Assembly (NCBI RefSeq): GCF_030272615.1
Contig: NC_081409.1
Span: forward strand, 912,544,340 to 912,608,339
Source: Cryptomeria japonica
Taxonomy: Eukaryota > Streptophyta > Pinopsida > Cupressales > Cupressaceae
Length of the DNA: 64,000 nt
Direction: 5' to 3'
The notes under the pieces: generated by a model
What the model was told of the DNA's origin: nothing
Databases searched by the model: none
The model's input: only the letters and a program-made list of their open reading frames with translations
Translations under genes and position numbers: made by a program
Part shown: positions 10,401-21,446 of the stretch, piece after piece
Layout of the letters: every line of letters begins with the position of its first letter
Position numbering within the stretch: the stretch's first letter is position 1

Positions 10401-12533
10401 GAGAAACTTGATGTTCTCCAGTGTCGGGAGAAATTACCGGCAGTGCATCATTTAGTTCCAGAGCTTACCCAGGTTGAGATTAGACACATAGATGCATGTG
10501 GTTTACATCATTTGTTATATATGCTTGAGATTACACATAACAGAGGTTTGTTGACAACATTGGTCGAGAGATGGCAGAACGAGCATAACACTTTCCACCT
10601 GCCGACGGGTGAGATTAGTGTGACTCTTGAAGATGTTTACAGGATTCTGCACATCCTAATGACTGGCGAGCTAGTGTAGTATGACTATCAGGATAAGGTT
10701 GGGACAGAGGCGTGCAGAGTCATGTTTGCTGATGAGAGTATTGGTAGAGGAGAGATCAGATGGGTTGATATGGTGATGTATTATAAAGCTCTTCCTGTGA
10801 TTCTCGCTGGTTTGATTGGAGGATTTATATGTCCTAACAGGAGATCACGAGGTTTTTTCCATTGGATGGGGTGAGATTCTTCTGAGTATGATGCAACATC
10901 GTACTCCATATGCTTGGGGCGTTTGCATGTTAGCTCATTTATATCATGATCTTCATCAGGTAGTGTATGATGAGAGTGAGAGTTTATCTACTGGATGTAC
11001 TTTATTGCAGATCTGGTGCTGGGAGCATATTGTTGTTACTCGGCCTATCCATCACAGATTTCATGGAGAGAGGTAGCCATATGTATATTTCTATCCAGGT
11101 ATCCTTACTCAGTATAAGTTGGGTAAGATGGAGTATTGGCGTTGGGTGTTGGATTCATTGGACAGTGTCACTTAGAGACCATATCTTGATTGTGAGCCAT
11201 GGATGGATGATGCACAAACATTACCTTGTATTATGCAGAGTAGATATCTCATTGGTCAGACACCTTTCATTGTTGAGCGACAGTTGATTGGTCGGATTTT
11301 GAGATAGTTTGGTATCATCCAGCCTATGCCTACTGGTGTGATGATATATGCTCAGCGGTATAGAGATAGGCGAGATTGGGGATCGTCGTTGTCATTTGAG
11401 ATTGCTCGTGTAGAGTTTGTTGCTACTCTAAGAGTGGCTTATGATATGAGATTACACATTATTGATCCGGGGGTTACTGCAGATTATGCCCAGTATATAT
11501 TAGCGCATCCATTTCCTCGTATTATTGATCCAACAGATCCTCCTCCCAGCTTAGGAGATGAGGATGATGATTCAGATGATCCATTTTCTAGGAGATAGAG
11601 ACGGAGATGAGAGCTTAGAGCTACTCATGAGGCTGGGGGAGGTGGAGATGATGGTGGGGATGGAGGTGGTGGTGGTAGGAGACCTGGACGGAGGGGAGGT
11701 CGATTGAGAGTCCGTGGAGGACCATTTGGACCAGCTGGCAAGATTGAGAGACCACGTCCTATGGGTGGGAGAGATGTTGGATGGATTGGGAGAGAGAATG
11801 GTAGGACAGGTATGAGATCATCGAGAGGGTTGCCATTGACATGAGGCAGGGTGACAGGACTGGATGGTGGTTGCGGGAGAGGTATTGATTTTGGACAGAT
11901 TCAGCCAAATCCTCGAGTTATTGCAGCGCATGGTGGAGATGATGAGGATGCTGAGGATCATGGTCCCCTGATTAGATGATGGGTTCGGAGACCGAGATTC
12001 TAGCAGTTGGACAGGTTGGTGGTGAGGGGATTGGGATTCATGTGTCACAACAGGATGTACCAGAGAAGGTTGCACCAGTGCATGATATGCCAGATGTGGT
12101 TATACCAGAGCATGATGTGCCAGGGCAGGATACTATTGATAGTCTGAGAGCACAGATTGATCAGCTTCGAGCACTGGTAAAAACTCTTATTACTGAGCGG
12201 GATAGAGCTATTAGGAGACAACAGGATACTCAAGGCCTTCTTGATCACATTCAGCAGGTTGGATCAGGTACTCTCTCGATGGATACTATTAGAGCATTAT
12301 TTCAGGCTGGGAAGGAGACTTCCTACTGGCGATGACGATATGAGGAGGCAGTTGCAGAGAGCCAGAGAGCAGGTAGTTATCATACCATCGTGTTGATGGA
12401 TACTAGCAGTGGTGGGGTCATGGGACCTCCTCAGAGGAGTGGGGATCATGGGAGATAGGCATCTAGAGGATCTTCTTGCCCACAACCACAGAGACGGACA
12501 AAGTCAGGTGGTAGTGGTATAGGACAACCTTGA
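10401..12533 (+). pseudogene. Antisense PMD gene of element A, main exon
   Basis: Plant mobile domain protein, a family found in plant nuclear proteins and in transposable elements; its role in retrotransposons is unknown to me. Visible blocks: GEKLDVLQCREKLP at the start, VERWQNEHNTFHLPTGE followed by TLEDVYRIL (the PMD hallmark), AWGVCMLAHLYHDLHQ, LLQIWCWEHI, and SRYLIGQTPFIVERQ. A charged tail follows, with an acidic stretch (GDEDDDSDD), a glycine-rich segment and a heptad-like segment near 12130-12250 (IDQLRALVKTLI), ending in GIGQP. A stop at 10677, a frameshift near 10850-10870, a shift back before about 11976 and further stops make it a pseudogene. It runs opposite to gag-pol and converges on it. 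Confidence 0.8.
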
Positions 12534-12539
12534 CTTGAT

Positions 12540-13300
12540 TTGTATTTGATGAGGCATTTGTATTATTTATCTGATATCATTGTATACTTGGACTTCTATT
12601 GTTTTTATGATGATCTATATGCAGACATGGATTCTATATGATGATGATGATCTTTATTATGCATGTTACTTTATTTGATGATAATCTATATGCTTATATG
12701 CTTTGATTATATGGATGCAGTGATTAGATGGATAATAATATAATCTTTTCTTTTCATTATGACGATGTTTCATATGATGATGCAATGATAAATGCTTTTG
12801 TTGATTTTTGATTTTGATGGTCTTGGATGCAAATGAAAATGATTTCTAACTTAAATGATATGCAAATGATGCAAATGCAATGATCTATATGGAAATGCAA
12901 ATGAATGATTGTTTTAATGCTTATGATGATGTAAATGCAAATGATCTACATGAAATGTTTTTGAGTTTTTATGTAATGCTTATAATGATTATGAATCTAA
13001 GTGCAAAGATGCAACTAAATGATTTGTAATGAAATGATAATGTAAATGATGATACACTACATGATGAATGAAATGCACTTAACTGAATGCAAATTAATGC
13101 AATTGATGAAATGGAACTAAATGATTTGAAATGATTCTAAGGATGAATGCACCTAAAATGAGAAAATGCAAATTATTTTTGTTTGTCCAAGTATACTCAA
13201 TCTTTATTTATGACCGTTGATCTGTTAATGAAATGATATGCTCATAATGCAACTGATACTGAATGCTTATAATCCAGGTGAAATAATGAGCTAATGAAAT
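12540..13300. repeat. ATGCAAATGA-rich region between convergent genes
   Basis: AT-rich sequence with many scattered copies of ATGCAAAT and ATGAAATG, especially 12830-13180. Matching stretches follow the PMD gene in B (about 21640-21900) and C (about 59440-60130). It lies between the 3' ends of the PMD gene (plus) and pol (minus). No protein is encoded. Confidence 0.7.
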
Positions 13301-14428
13301 GATCTAACTAAAAACTGTACTGCCATTCTTCATATGCGATCTTCTAAGAGTGCTTGATTTCATCATTGAGCTTTAAATGTTGTAAGAAAATACAAGCAAC
13401 TTGACATAATGATTCAAGATGACCTGAGTATTCCTTAATGGATTTTGATATAGAAAGTTAATACAAGTAACTTGATATAATGGATCAAGTTGACCCGAGT
13501 ATTGCTTGCAGAACAGACAAGGATTATCCCCTTTCATGCATGACTTGGAACGTCCTCCTCGATCTTTTGTCGATCATATCCCAAGACAAGTTCATACCGT
13601 AGTAAGAGATAAACCACAGACAACAATCAAAGAAAATAATCATGCCCCATCATAGCTTCTCTAGTCATGGACATCCTTGAGTCACATGGAGTACATGATT
13701 AGCAATAAAATCAAGATACAAACACTGAATCTTGTATGTCATTCACATGCTCTTATGGTCATTAACTGATATAATCATCTTGATGAATGATCTTTTGATA
13801 ATCCTTTATAGCTTGCTGATTGATTCTTCAGTTTCTAAGTTTCCTGATTCAGTTGTTGATAAAATGCCTTGATTTTCGTTGCTTTGTTGCTCGTTATCTA
13901 TTTCAAAATCCTAGGAGTTTTTGGATTTTCTAAGTTTTTCGAATATTTTTGGATTTTCAAAGATTCAAAAGATCACCTTAGAAAAAGGAAATACGATTTT
14001 GCCCCCAACAGAAACAAAAATTTATTATGGATGTATGAATTGATCAAGATCCAAACCATGGAGGAATACAAATGCAGATATGATTGATTTTGATAAAATC
14101 TAAGACAATGACTACGACAAGTATGTCAAAGATTGATAACTGTAGGTAAGCTGCATATTTCTTGTTAAATGGTTCAGAGCAATGGATGTGAAAGATGGAA
14201 TGGACTGGATAAGGTAAGATAGATGGCAACGATATATGTGATAGGATAGAGTGGATAGGTGTGCAAAGTGATCTCATAGATGGAGGAACTTACTTTTTAG
14301 ATAGCGCCTATTTACCAGGTTTTCACCATCTAAATTTATTGCATTTTTTTTTGGATTTTATATTCTTTTTTATTGACTTTTTCAAGACTTTATATGCTTT
14401 TTTATTGATTTTTTTAGGACTTTATATC
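13301..14428. other. Noncoding spacer before the pol 3' end (A)
   Basis: No gene is recognised. The sequence is closely matched by 60130-61288 in element C, with shared parts such as the stretch around CATGCCCCATCATAGC (13640; 60488) and AGGTTTTCACCATC near 14318. It is probably the shared 3' untranslated region of both convergent transcripts. Confidence 0.6.
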
Positions 14429-17422
14429 TCAAGCATAGAATTTCTTGAGATGGATAGAATTGATTGGTTCATCAAACCAATCACCTTCAGGGGTAGATAA
14501 CTTGTATGCTCCCGATCCATATGCTGCTACTATGACAAAAGGTCCTAGCTAATTTGGTTCAAATTTTCCCTTCTTTTCTTGATCCTGTTGATTTCTTGGA
14601 TTCTCCCTTAGAACTATATCTCCAATTTGGAAAATACGTGGCTTGAATCTATGGTTATAGATTCTTTCCATTCTTTTTTGGTATATCTTCAAATGTTCAG
14701 TTGCATTTTGGCGATGTTCCTGAATCAATTCGAGTTCCTAGAGTCTAGAAACTCGTTGTTGTTCTTCGGGTATAAGACCATGCAAGGATACTCGTAGAGA
14801 AGGTATCTCTACTTCTATAGGTAATGTAGATTCTGATCCATAGACCAAACAATATGGAGTTGCCCCTGTTGGAGCGCAGACGCTTGTTCGGTATGCCCAA
14901 AGAGCAGGATTTAGCTGAATGTGCCAATCTTTTCTAGCTTCATTGACTGTTTTCTTCAAGATTTTCAAGATAGTTTTGTTTGATGCCTCAGCTTGACCAT
15001 TACCCTGTGGATAATATGGAGTAGAGAACCTATGTTGGATATGAAACTGTTCACATAGCTCTTTCACATCTTAATTTTTGAATGGTCTTCCATTATCAGT
15101 GATAATGGTCATAGGAACGCCACAACGACAGATTATATAATTCAAGATGAATGATGATATTTGTTTTCCTATCAGTGTTGTTAAAGGCACTACTTCAATC
15201 CACTTAGTAAAATATTCAATAGCAATCAAAATAAACTTATCTCCATTACAAGATGAGGGATTGATCTTTCCTACCAAATCAAGGCCCCATTGTGAAAATG
15301 GCCATGATCCTATCATAGGATATAACTCTTGTGTTGGTGCATGAATTAGATTTCCATGGATCTAACATTGTTTACATTTTCTAGCATAGGTGAATGAATC
15401 TCTTTCCATAGTAGGCCAAAAATAACCCATACGAATAAGTTTCTTAGCCAATGTTAAAGCACTTGAGTGTGTACTGCAAATACCCACATGAATGTCATTA
15501 AGAACTCTCTCAGATTCATCTTTTTCAAGACATCTCAATAATGTACCATCTAGACCACGCCTATATAGGATATCAACAATAATGGTATAGCGAGAGGACT
15601 GACGGATAAAGTTTCTTCATTGATTACGAGATAATTCCAGAGGAAGGATATGATCTTTAAAATATTGGTAGGTTTGACCGTATAAGGATTCACTAGTTCC
15701 TGATATATGGCAAATTCGGTAGGTATGCTGAGATTGAATGGTAGGGGTTAAGATATCTTCCATGAGAAATTTGTAATGCTTTTGATTCTCTTTATTTTGC
15801 AAGAGAGATGCTATTGTAGCCATCGCATCTGCTACTTTATTCTCATTTCTGGGAATCTAGGTGAATGTGATTTCTTTAAAGCGCCCTTTAAATTCCTCTA
15901 TCGGTTGTTTGTATGGCATAAGCTTGTCATCCTTTGTTTGATATTCATCATTTATTTGATTAATGACAAGTTGTGAATCACCATAGACATGTAGTTCTTT
16001 GACATTCCATTCAATGGCCATTTTAAGCCCTATAGCCAATGCTTCATACTCTGCAGTATTATTGGTGCATGGAAATCGCAGTCTATACGATTTCAGAATT
16101 GTGTGTCCTTGAGGTGTGATGAAAAAGATTCCTGCACTTGAACCATATTGGGTATAAGAACCATCAAAGTACAATTCCCAAAATTTTTTACTTACTATCA
16201 AGATATCTGCATCAGGAAATTCGATGTGCAAAGGAATGTTATTTTGTAAAGGTGCATCAGCCAATTGATCAGCGATGACTTGTCCCTTGATGGCTTTTCG
16301 ATCAACACATTCTATGTCAAATTCACTAAGTATCATAACCCATTTGGCTAGTCTCCCTATCAATGTTGACTTGCTCAATAGATATTTGAGAGGATCTATC
16401 TTTGCTATTAGTTTTACAAAATGAATCAACATATAATGTCATAGCTTCTGAGTTGCAAATACAACAGGTAGACATATCTTTTCAATTGAGGAATAATTTA
16501 ACTCATAGCCAACAAGTGTTCTGCTGATATAATAAACTACTCTTTCTTTTCCTTCATCATCATGTTGAGCTAGGAGAGCGCCTAATGATACACTTGTTGC
16601 TGAGACATAGAGTAACAATGGTTTCCCTTTGGTTGGTAATATCAATACTGGAGGACTCATAAGATATTCTTTTATTTGCAAGAAAGCTTCTTCACATTTT
16701 GTATCCCATTTGAATGAAACATTTTTATGTAAAAGATTGGTAAATGGAAGACATCTATTGACCAATTGAGAAACAAATCTCCTGATTGATTGCAACCTTC
16801 CTTGTAAAGATCACAATTGACTTATGTTCTTAGGTGACTCCATCTACATGATAGCTTTAACTTTTCTTGGATCTACTTCAATGCCACAGGCTGATATAAT
16901 GTACCCAAGGAGCTTTCCAGAGCTTACCCCAAATGCATATTTCTTTGGATTCAATCTCAATTGATATCTTTCTAGCCTATCAAAAATCTTGCTTAAAATG
17001 TTCAAATGTTCTTTTCTTGTGTGAGATTTTGCAAGTATGTCATCGACATAGTCTTCCATGAATGTATGCATCATATCATGAAATTTTTTTGTCATAGCCC
17101 TTTGATAAGTTGCTCTTGCATTCTTAAGCCCAAATGGCATAACATTCCAACAGTACGTTCCCCATGCACAGGTGAAAGTTGTTTTCTCTTGATCTTTAGG
17201 TGCGATTCTTATTTGATTATATCCTGAGAAGCCATCCATTAATGAAAACATCTCATGTCCTGCTGATAAGTCTACTATGATATCAATGTTTGGTAGCAGG
17301 AAATCATCTTTTGGACATGCTTTATTCAGATCTCTAAAATCTGTGCAGACTCTTATGCTCTTATCTGGTTTTGATATTGGTACAATACTTTATACCCATT
17401 CTGGATAAGCAATTGGTCTTAT
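14429..17422 (-). pseudogene. pol: Element A pol, second part: RT, RNase H, aRNase H, integrase
   Basis: Continues the RT cut at 34153 by element B. In order on the minus strand: RT (CTDFRDLNKACPKDD, FSLMDGFSGYNQI, PFGLKNA, catalytic YVDDIL), first RNase H (about 16440-16800, LLYVSATSVSLGALLAQ), a second RNase H of archaeal type (about 15860-16200; YFDGSYTQYG, NTAEYEALAIG, YGDSQLVINQ), and integrase with zinc-finger remnant, WGLDLVGK, IITDNGRPF and GNGQAEASNK, ending GSGAYKLSTPEG-like and FYA at 14429. No chromodomain is visible. The frame is unbroken, but stops occur at 17382 or nearby, 16811, 16436, 15071 and other sites. Double RNase H is characteristic of the Tat lineage. Confidence 0.88.
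17418..17422. repeat. Left target-site duplication of element B (CTTAT)
   Basis: CTTAT stands before TGTATGCGG here and after GTGTCTACA at 34148-34152. Removing 17423-34152 restores the RT reading frame of element A across the site. Confidence 0.92.
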
Positions 17423-18197
17423 TGTATGCGGTGAAAATGGATACAACAATATTGAAAAACTAAATGAATTCAACCACAAAACCCTAGCCTAACAACAACA
17501 AAGATCCACCATAACATATGGAGATTACCTAAGACAATGCAAATCAAATGAAATCACAAAGATTATACCATCACATGTCCAATAGGGTTTTGATATCCAT
17601 TCTTCCTATCTCCATTGATCTTGCTTGATATATTTGCTCTCAGATTTTATGTGCACAAGAGCTCAACAAAGAACGGAAATGTGGTTGCAAGTGGGATCGC
17701 ATATGAAAGTTCAAAAGTGTAGAGTAGTCGAATAATCATCGGGGCCTGATAATGAAGGAAGCATCTCCTTATATAGAAGACACCATAAGAAATGGAGGGA
17801 TAAGATTGAGAGGTGTAAAAGATAAATGGTCGGCTATGATTAGAGGGTAGGTAAAAGAAATAATAAAATAATGAGAGGGTAGGTAGTGTATGAATTAAGA
17901 GATGAATGACATGTGTCATAGGTAGAAAAGGTTAATGAATTAATTAAATACATAAGGATTTATTTAATTAATAGAAGAAGTGGGATCAATTAAATAAATA
18001 AGATATTTATTTAACTTAGGAAAAGGATAATTTAAATAAATAAAAGTATTTATTTAAATGAGAATTAAGGCTAGAAGAGGATAAATGAATTAATTAAATA
18101 AATAAATATTCATTTAATTAATAGAAGAATTAGGCTAAAGATAATTAAATAAATAAAGTATTTATTTAATTAGATTGGACAATTTTAGGTGTCTACA
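17423..18197 (-). mobile_element. Element B 3' LTR (775 bp)
   Basis: On the minus strand TGTAGACACC...CCGCATACA. It has a TATA box (TATATAAG, minus, 17768-17775). The part from about 17571 to 18197 is nearly identical to 33535-34147. The 148 bp at 17423-17570 have no counterpart at the 5' LTR. AT-rich U3 palindromes (TTTATTTAATT type) fill about 17930-18170. Confidence 0.9.
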
Positions 18198-18298
18198 TTT
18201 TGCCCCTCTTTGAGACAATGCAGCTTGTCGTGTTGTTTCAAAGAAGATAAGATGAACTGATACAAAGTTGCCTCAAGATGGGAATGATATGCCCCCTC
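18198..18298 (-). promoter_or_regulatory. Polypurine tract, stem-loop and second tract (B)
   Basis: AGAGGGGCAAAA (minus) adjoins the 3' LTR at 18198. 18209-18243 can form an imperfect stem (CTTTGAGACAA against TTGTTTCAAAG). A second tract, GAGGGGGCA, lies at 18290-18298. The layout equals that of A and C. Confidence 0.7.
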
Positions 18299-18449
18299 GA
18301 GAGATTCGATGGAAATGTCTAGAAAGATTGCAAACAATCTCTCGATAGGAAATAAAGGCTAGAATGGACTGACCAGATAGAGTGACAGAGTCACGGGATA
18401 AAGAAGACTGACTCGGGAAACAAGGGCGAGGGGTAGGGCTAGGGCAGTC

Positions 18450-18457
18450 TATAAAAT
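18450..18457 (+). promoter_or_regulatory. TATA box of the antisense PMD gene (B)
   Basis: TATAAAAT lies 98 bp before an ATG in good plant context (AACAATGGC). Matching boxes occur in A and C. It is the best-looking promoter of the three. Confidence 0.55.
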
Positions 18458-18547
18458 AGACCACGAGGGGAATACATCCTCATTGTCATTCACACATCCA
18501 ATAGATCAGAGTGTAGAGAGAGAATAGAGCAGTAGCAGTCAGCAACA

Positions 18548-18649
18548 ATGGCATTGGTTCACAGATTCGATCGCGTTCGCCGATTTCAGAGGCCAGCAGA
18601 GGCAGGAGAGCCGATGAGTACTGCAAAACCTCCTTGTACTTTGTTGTAA
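18548..18649 (+). CDS. Probable first exon of the antisense PMD gene (B)
   Basis: Open frame of 33 codons starting MALVHRFDRVRRFQRPAEAG. It aligns with the small frames at 9449 (A) and 56212 (C) over VRR(Y/F)QRP and the residues after it. The start context AACAATGGC favours use. It would have to be spliced to the exon at 19528. The donor is unresolved: GTACTTTG near 18636 and GTACAGTA near 18674 are candidates. As a separate peptide it resembles nothing known. Confidence 0.5.
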   Translation: MALVHRFDRVRRFQRPAEAGEPMSTAKPPCTLL

Positions 18650-18728
18650 TAAATGTCATCATTAATGCATGCTAGGTACAGTAATAATTGCATTTTAGAA
18701 TATGTCAAACAAGGTAAAAAAATGTTGA

Positions 18729-18996
18729 GACGCGTCTATGTTGGTTGCAGGAGTGTCTGGGTTAGCTAGGCGCATCTGTATTTGTGCCAAGCGCGTCTAT
18801 GCAGGAAAAGTCGTCTATGTCAAATGCGAGCGTGTCTGCGTTGTGCAGGCGCGTTTGTGATATGTGGGCATGTCTATGCAGAGTGGGCACTTTTGTGCAG
18901 AGTAGAGGTACGTCTGTGTATTTCAGGCACGTCTGTGCAGAGCAGGCGCGCTTGTGCAGTATGTAAGCGCACTTATGTCGTGAAGGCGTGTTTGTG
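18729..18996 (+). repeat. Phased array of 14 GGCGCGTCTGTG-like motifs (B)
   Basis: Fourteen copies of a 12-bp motif, consensus GGCGCGTCTGTG, start about 19.7 bp apart, with unrelated spacers. The inverted motif (CACAGACGCG on the plus strand) fills 32013-32173 and 33367-33500 in the gag leader of the same element. Position and spacing equal the arrays of A and C, but the motif differs. Confidence 0.85.
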
Positions 18997-19008
18997 TCGT
19001 CTAGGCCA

Positions 19009-19491
19009 AATCGACAGTTCTGTGATGAACATACATTGTCGATTGGATAAGCTGCTGGAGGATACACTCAAGCAGGTCCTCTAGGGAAGACTAGGATAGT
19101 AGATAGGACTAGAATTGACAATTTTGTGATAGAACATACGTTGCCAATCAGGAAACTACTCAAGAGGATACACTCAAGTAGAGCCCTAGGATAGGATAGA
19201 TCGATGCACTTTGTGATGAACAGGGAGTACCAAGGCATAGTACTTTATGATGAACAGTGAGTACTAGAAAAGAGAAGCACTTTGTGATGAACAGTGAGTG
19301 CAAATATGAGCAGCACTTTGTGATGAACAGGGAGTGCAAAAACGCGTAGTACTTTGTGATGAACAGGGAGTACCACTAGGATAAACAACAACACTTTGTG
19401 ATGAACAGTGAGTGTCACTGGGACAGAGCAACACTTTATGATGAAAAGTGAGTGCAAAAATACGTAGTACTTTGTGATAAACAAGGAGTAC
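19009..19491 (+). repeat. Ten hairpin units with TGTGATGAACA-type loops
   Basis: Two longer units (19009-19044, stem AATCGACA/TGTCGATT; 19114-19148, stem with one mismatch) are followed by eight 25-nt units at 19206, 19240, 19277, 19313, 19349, 19391, 19431 and 19467. The loops share a core close to TTTGTGATGAACAG. The five-base stems change together: GTACT/AGTAC at 19240, 19349 and 19467; GCACT/AGTGC at 19277 and 19313; ACACT/AGTGT at 19391. The units at 19206 and 19431 each have one mismatch. They lie in the presumed PMD intron. Confidence 0.8.
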
Positions 19492-19527
19492 CACTTTGAC
19501 TGATACAGTTGATTTGCTTGACTGCAG

Positions 19528-21446
19528 GAGTACCTACCTATGTTGGAGTCATGGGAGAGATTCCCATCGACTCAGAGTTTATGACTGGAGCTAACTTTTG
19601 AGGACAGAGCAGCTATTGAGGTTATGGGCTTGCGATTCATTTTGTATGTGCCTGAGTTTCAGGCGAACATGGGATTGTTGGCTGCACTTGCTGAGAGATG
19701 GCATTCTGAGACATGCACATTCCATTTGCCGACAATCACCTTGGAGGATGTATACAGGATATTGAGGATATTGATCGATGGGGAGTTGATACCCTATGAT
19801 CGAGATGGAGACAGGGATGCCCTGAGATGAGTGTTCCAGGATCCGAGATTGGAGATGAGGGTTGGACATGTGGCATGGGATACCATGACATGGATAAGAT
19901 TGGCACTACCATCAGTACTGGCAGGAGTGATCAGTGGGTTCCTGTGTCCAGATAGGGCGACACGAGGGTTGGCTGTGGGCTGGGGGAGTACCTTGGAGAC
20001 ACTAGTGACACAACATACTAGATATGCCTGGGGACCGTGCGTGCTGGCACATTTGTACTATGAGCTCCATTAGTTTGTATACCATGGATCCATAGGATTG
20101 GGCTATGGAGTGACATTATTGCAGGTATGGGCTTATGAGCATCTGTCGATGATTCGACCGATTCATTTCAGAGGCAAGGGCCATGGGCGCAGTTTTGTTC
20201 ACTTATATGACATGATTACCTCGAAACCGCGGATCTGGAGACTGGAGCACTGGCGTAGGGTCATCGATGAGATTGACACTGTTGTATGGAGGCCGTACCG
20301 AGAGTGCGAGGAGTGGGAGGATGTCGCAGTGGAGCTATCATACACCTTCAGGAGCAGGTATCTGATTGGGAAGACGCCCTATGTACAGGAAAGATAGTTG
20401 GTTGATAGAGTATGCAGACAATTTGGTAGGATTCAGCAGATGCCATGGGGTTCCGGGATGTATTCTCGGATAGTGAGAGATCAAGCACACTTCGGGCCTT
20501 TATTATCATATGATCAGGTAGTGATGCAGCTGGTGGAGATGACTCCCTTGCCTTGGGATATGTGGCCAGAGATAGAGGATGCAGGGATGGATGCAGAGTA
20601 TACTGCATATTGGGCTGAGCATCTATTTCCTCAACTGACCGATCCAGGTGAGCAGATAGATGGAGATGGCGGGGGGATGAGGATGATGATGGAGATGGCA
20701 GAGGTAGAGGCTGACGGAGGAGGCGGGGTGCGATAGGAGAGAGGAGAGTGGCTCCGCGGAGAGAGGGTGGAGAGGAGAGACAGGCTCAGGTGGTGAGAGG
20801 GCGAGGTGGTTTACCTTTACAGGTGCCAACAACACAAGGTCCTAGGCAGGTACAAGGACAGGGATGAGGACAGGGGCAGGGGCAGCCACATGAGCAGCCA
20901 TAGGTATAGCCATAGGTACAGAGGCAGCCATAGGTAGAGCCACAGGTACAGGGGGGAGGGGAGGAGGAGGAGGATGAGTTACTGGAGTTGAGGGAGATCT
21001 GCTAGGGATAGGCATATGAGATCCAGGATCATGAGCGGGAGAGGGATAGGCTCCAGAGATAGCTAAGAGACACAGAGTGGGAGAGGGATCAGGCCATTCA
21101 GTGCTATATAGAGGCTGAGGCAGCACTAAGGACAGGGAGGCAGGCGACAGAGGACACAAGAGCTGGATATGCTTATGTTCTGCGAGCCAGGGAGGAGATA
21201 GGCTATTGGAGAGACCTATACTATGGGGTTGTGCCACCAGAGCAGTGGGCTAGGAGTTTCCATAGACCATAGCGGATAGCGACGACCACTGGAGGGAGGG
21301 ATAGGAGACAGGCGTCCAGCGGTGGGGTTATGGGTCCTCCACCACCACCAGATAGAGGGGGCAGGAGAGATGATCCTGGGGTGGGTCCTTCTAGGGCTCA
21401 GACTTCATTGAGGCTAGACAACTTCAAGGGAGGGAGTTCATCATAG
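19528..21446 (+). pseudogene. Antisense PMD gene of element B, main exon
   Basis: PMD protein of the same family as A and C. An acceptor (TTGACTGCAG) ends at 19527. The exon opens EYLPMLESWERFPS, which aligns from the first residue with EKLDVLQCREKLPA of C. The PMD blocks follow: AERWHSETCTFHLP, TLEDVYRILRIL, AWGPCVLAHLYYELH, LLQVWAYEHLSMIRP, SRYLIGKTPYVQER. From 19528 to 20736 it stays in one frame with only isolated stops (about 19582, 19828, 20071, 20396), so it is much better kept than in A or C. The tail after 20737 is rich in G and A, repetitive, and broken. The end at 21446 is a guess from the position of the tail in A. Confidence 0.8.

Noticed and set aside
10443-12335. Reading the PMD frames as host genes hit by transposons
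   Set aside because: The same gene sits at the same place and orientation in three separate elements, so it belongs to the elements.
16811-16813. Shared TGA as recoding site
   Set aside because: No recoding context visible; other stops are present and B has arginine there, so decay or common descent is simpler.
20842-21237. 131-codon proline/alanine-rich minus-strand frame
   Set aside because: Shadow of the G/A-rich repetitive tail of the PMD gene.
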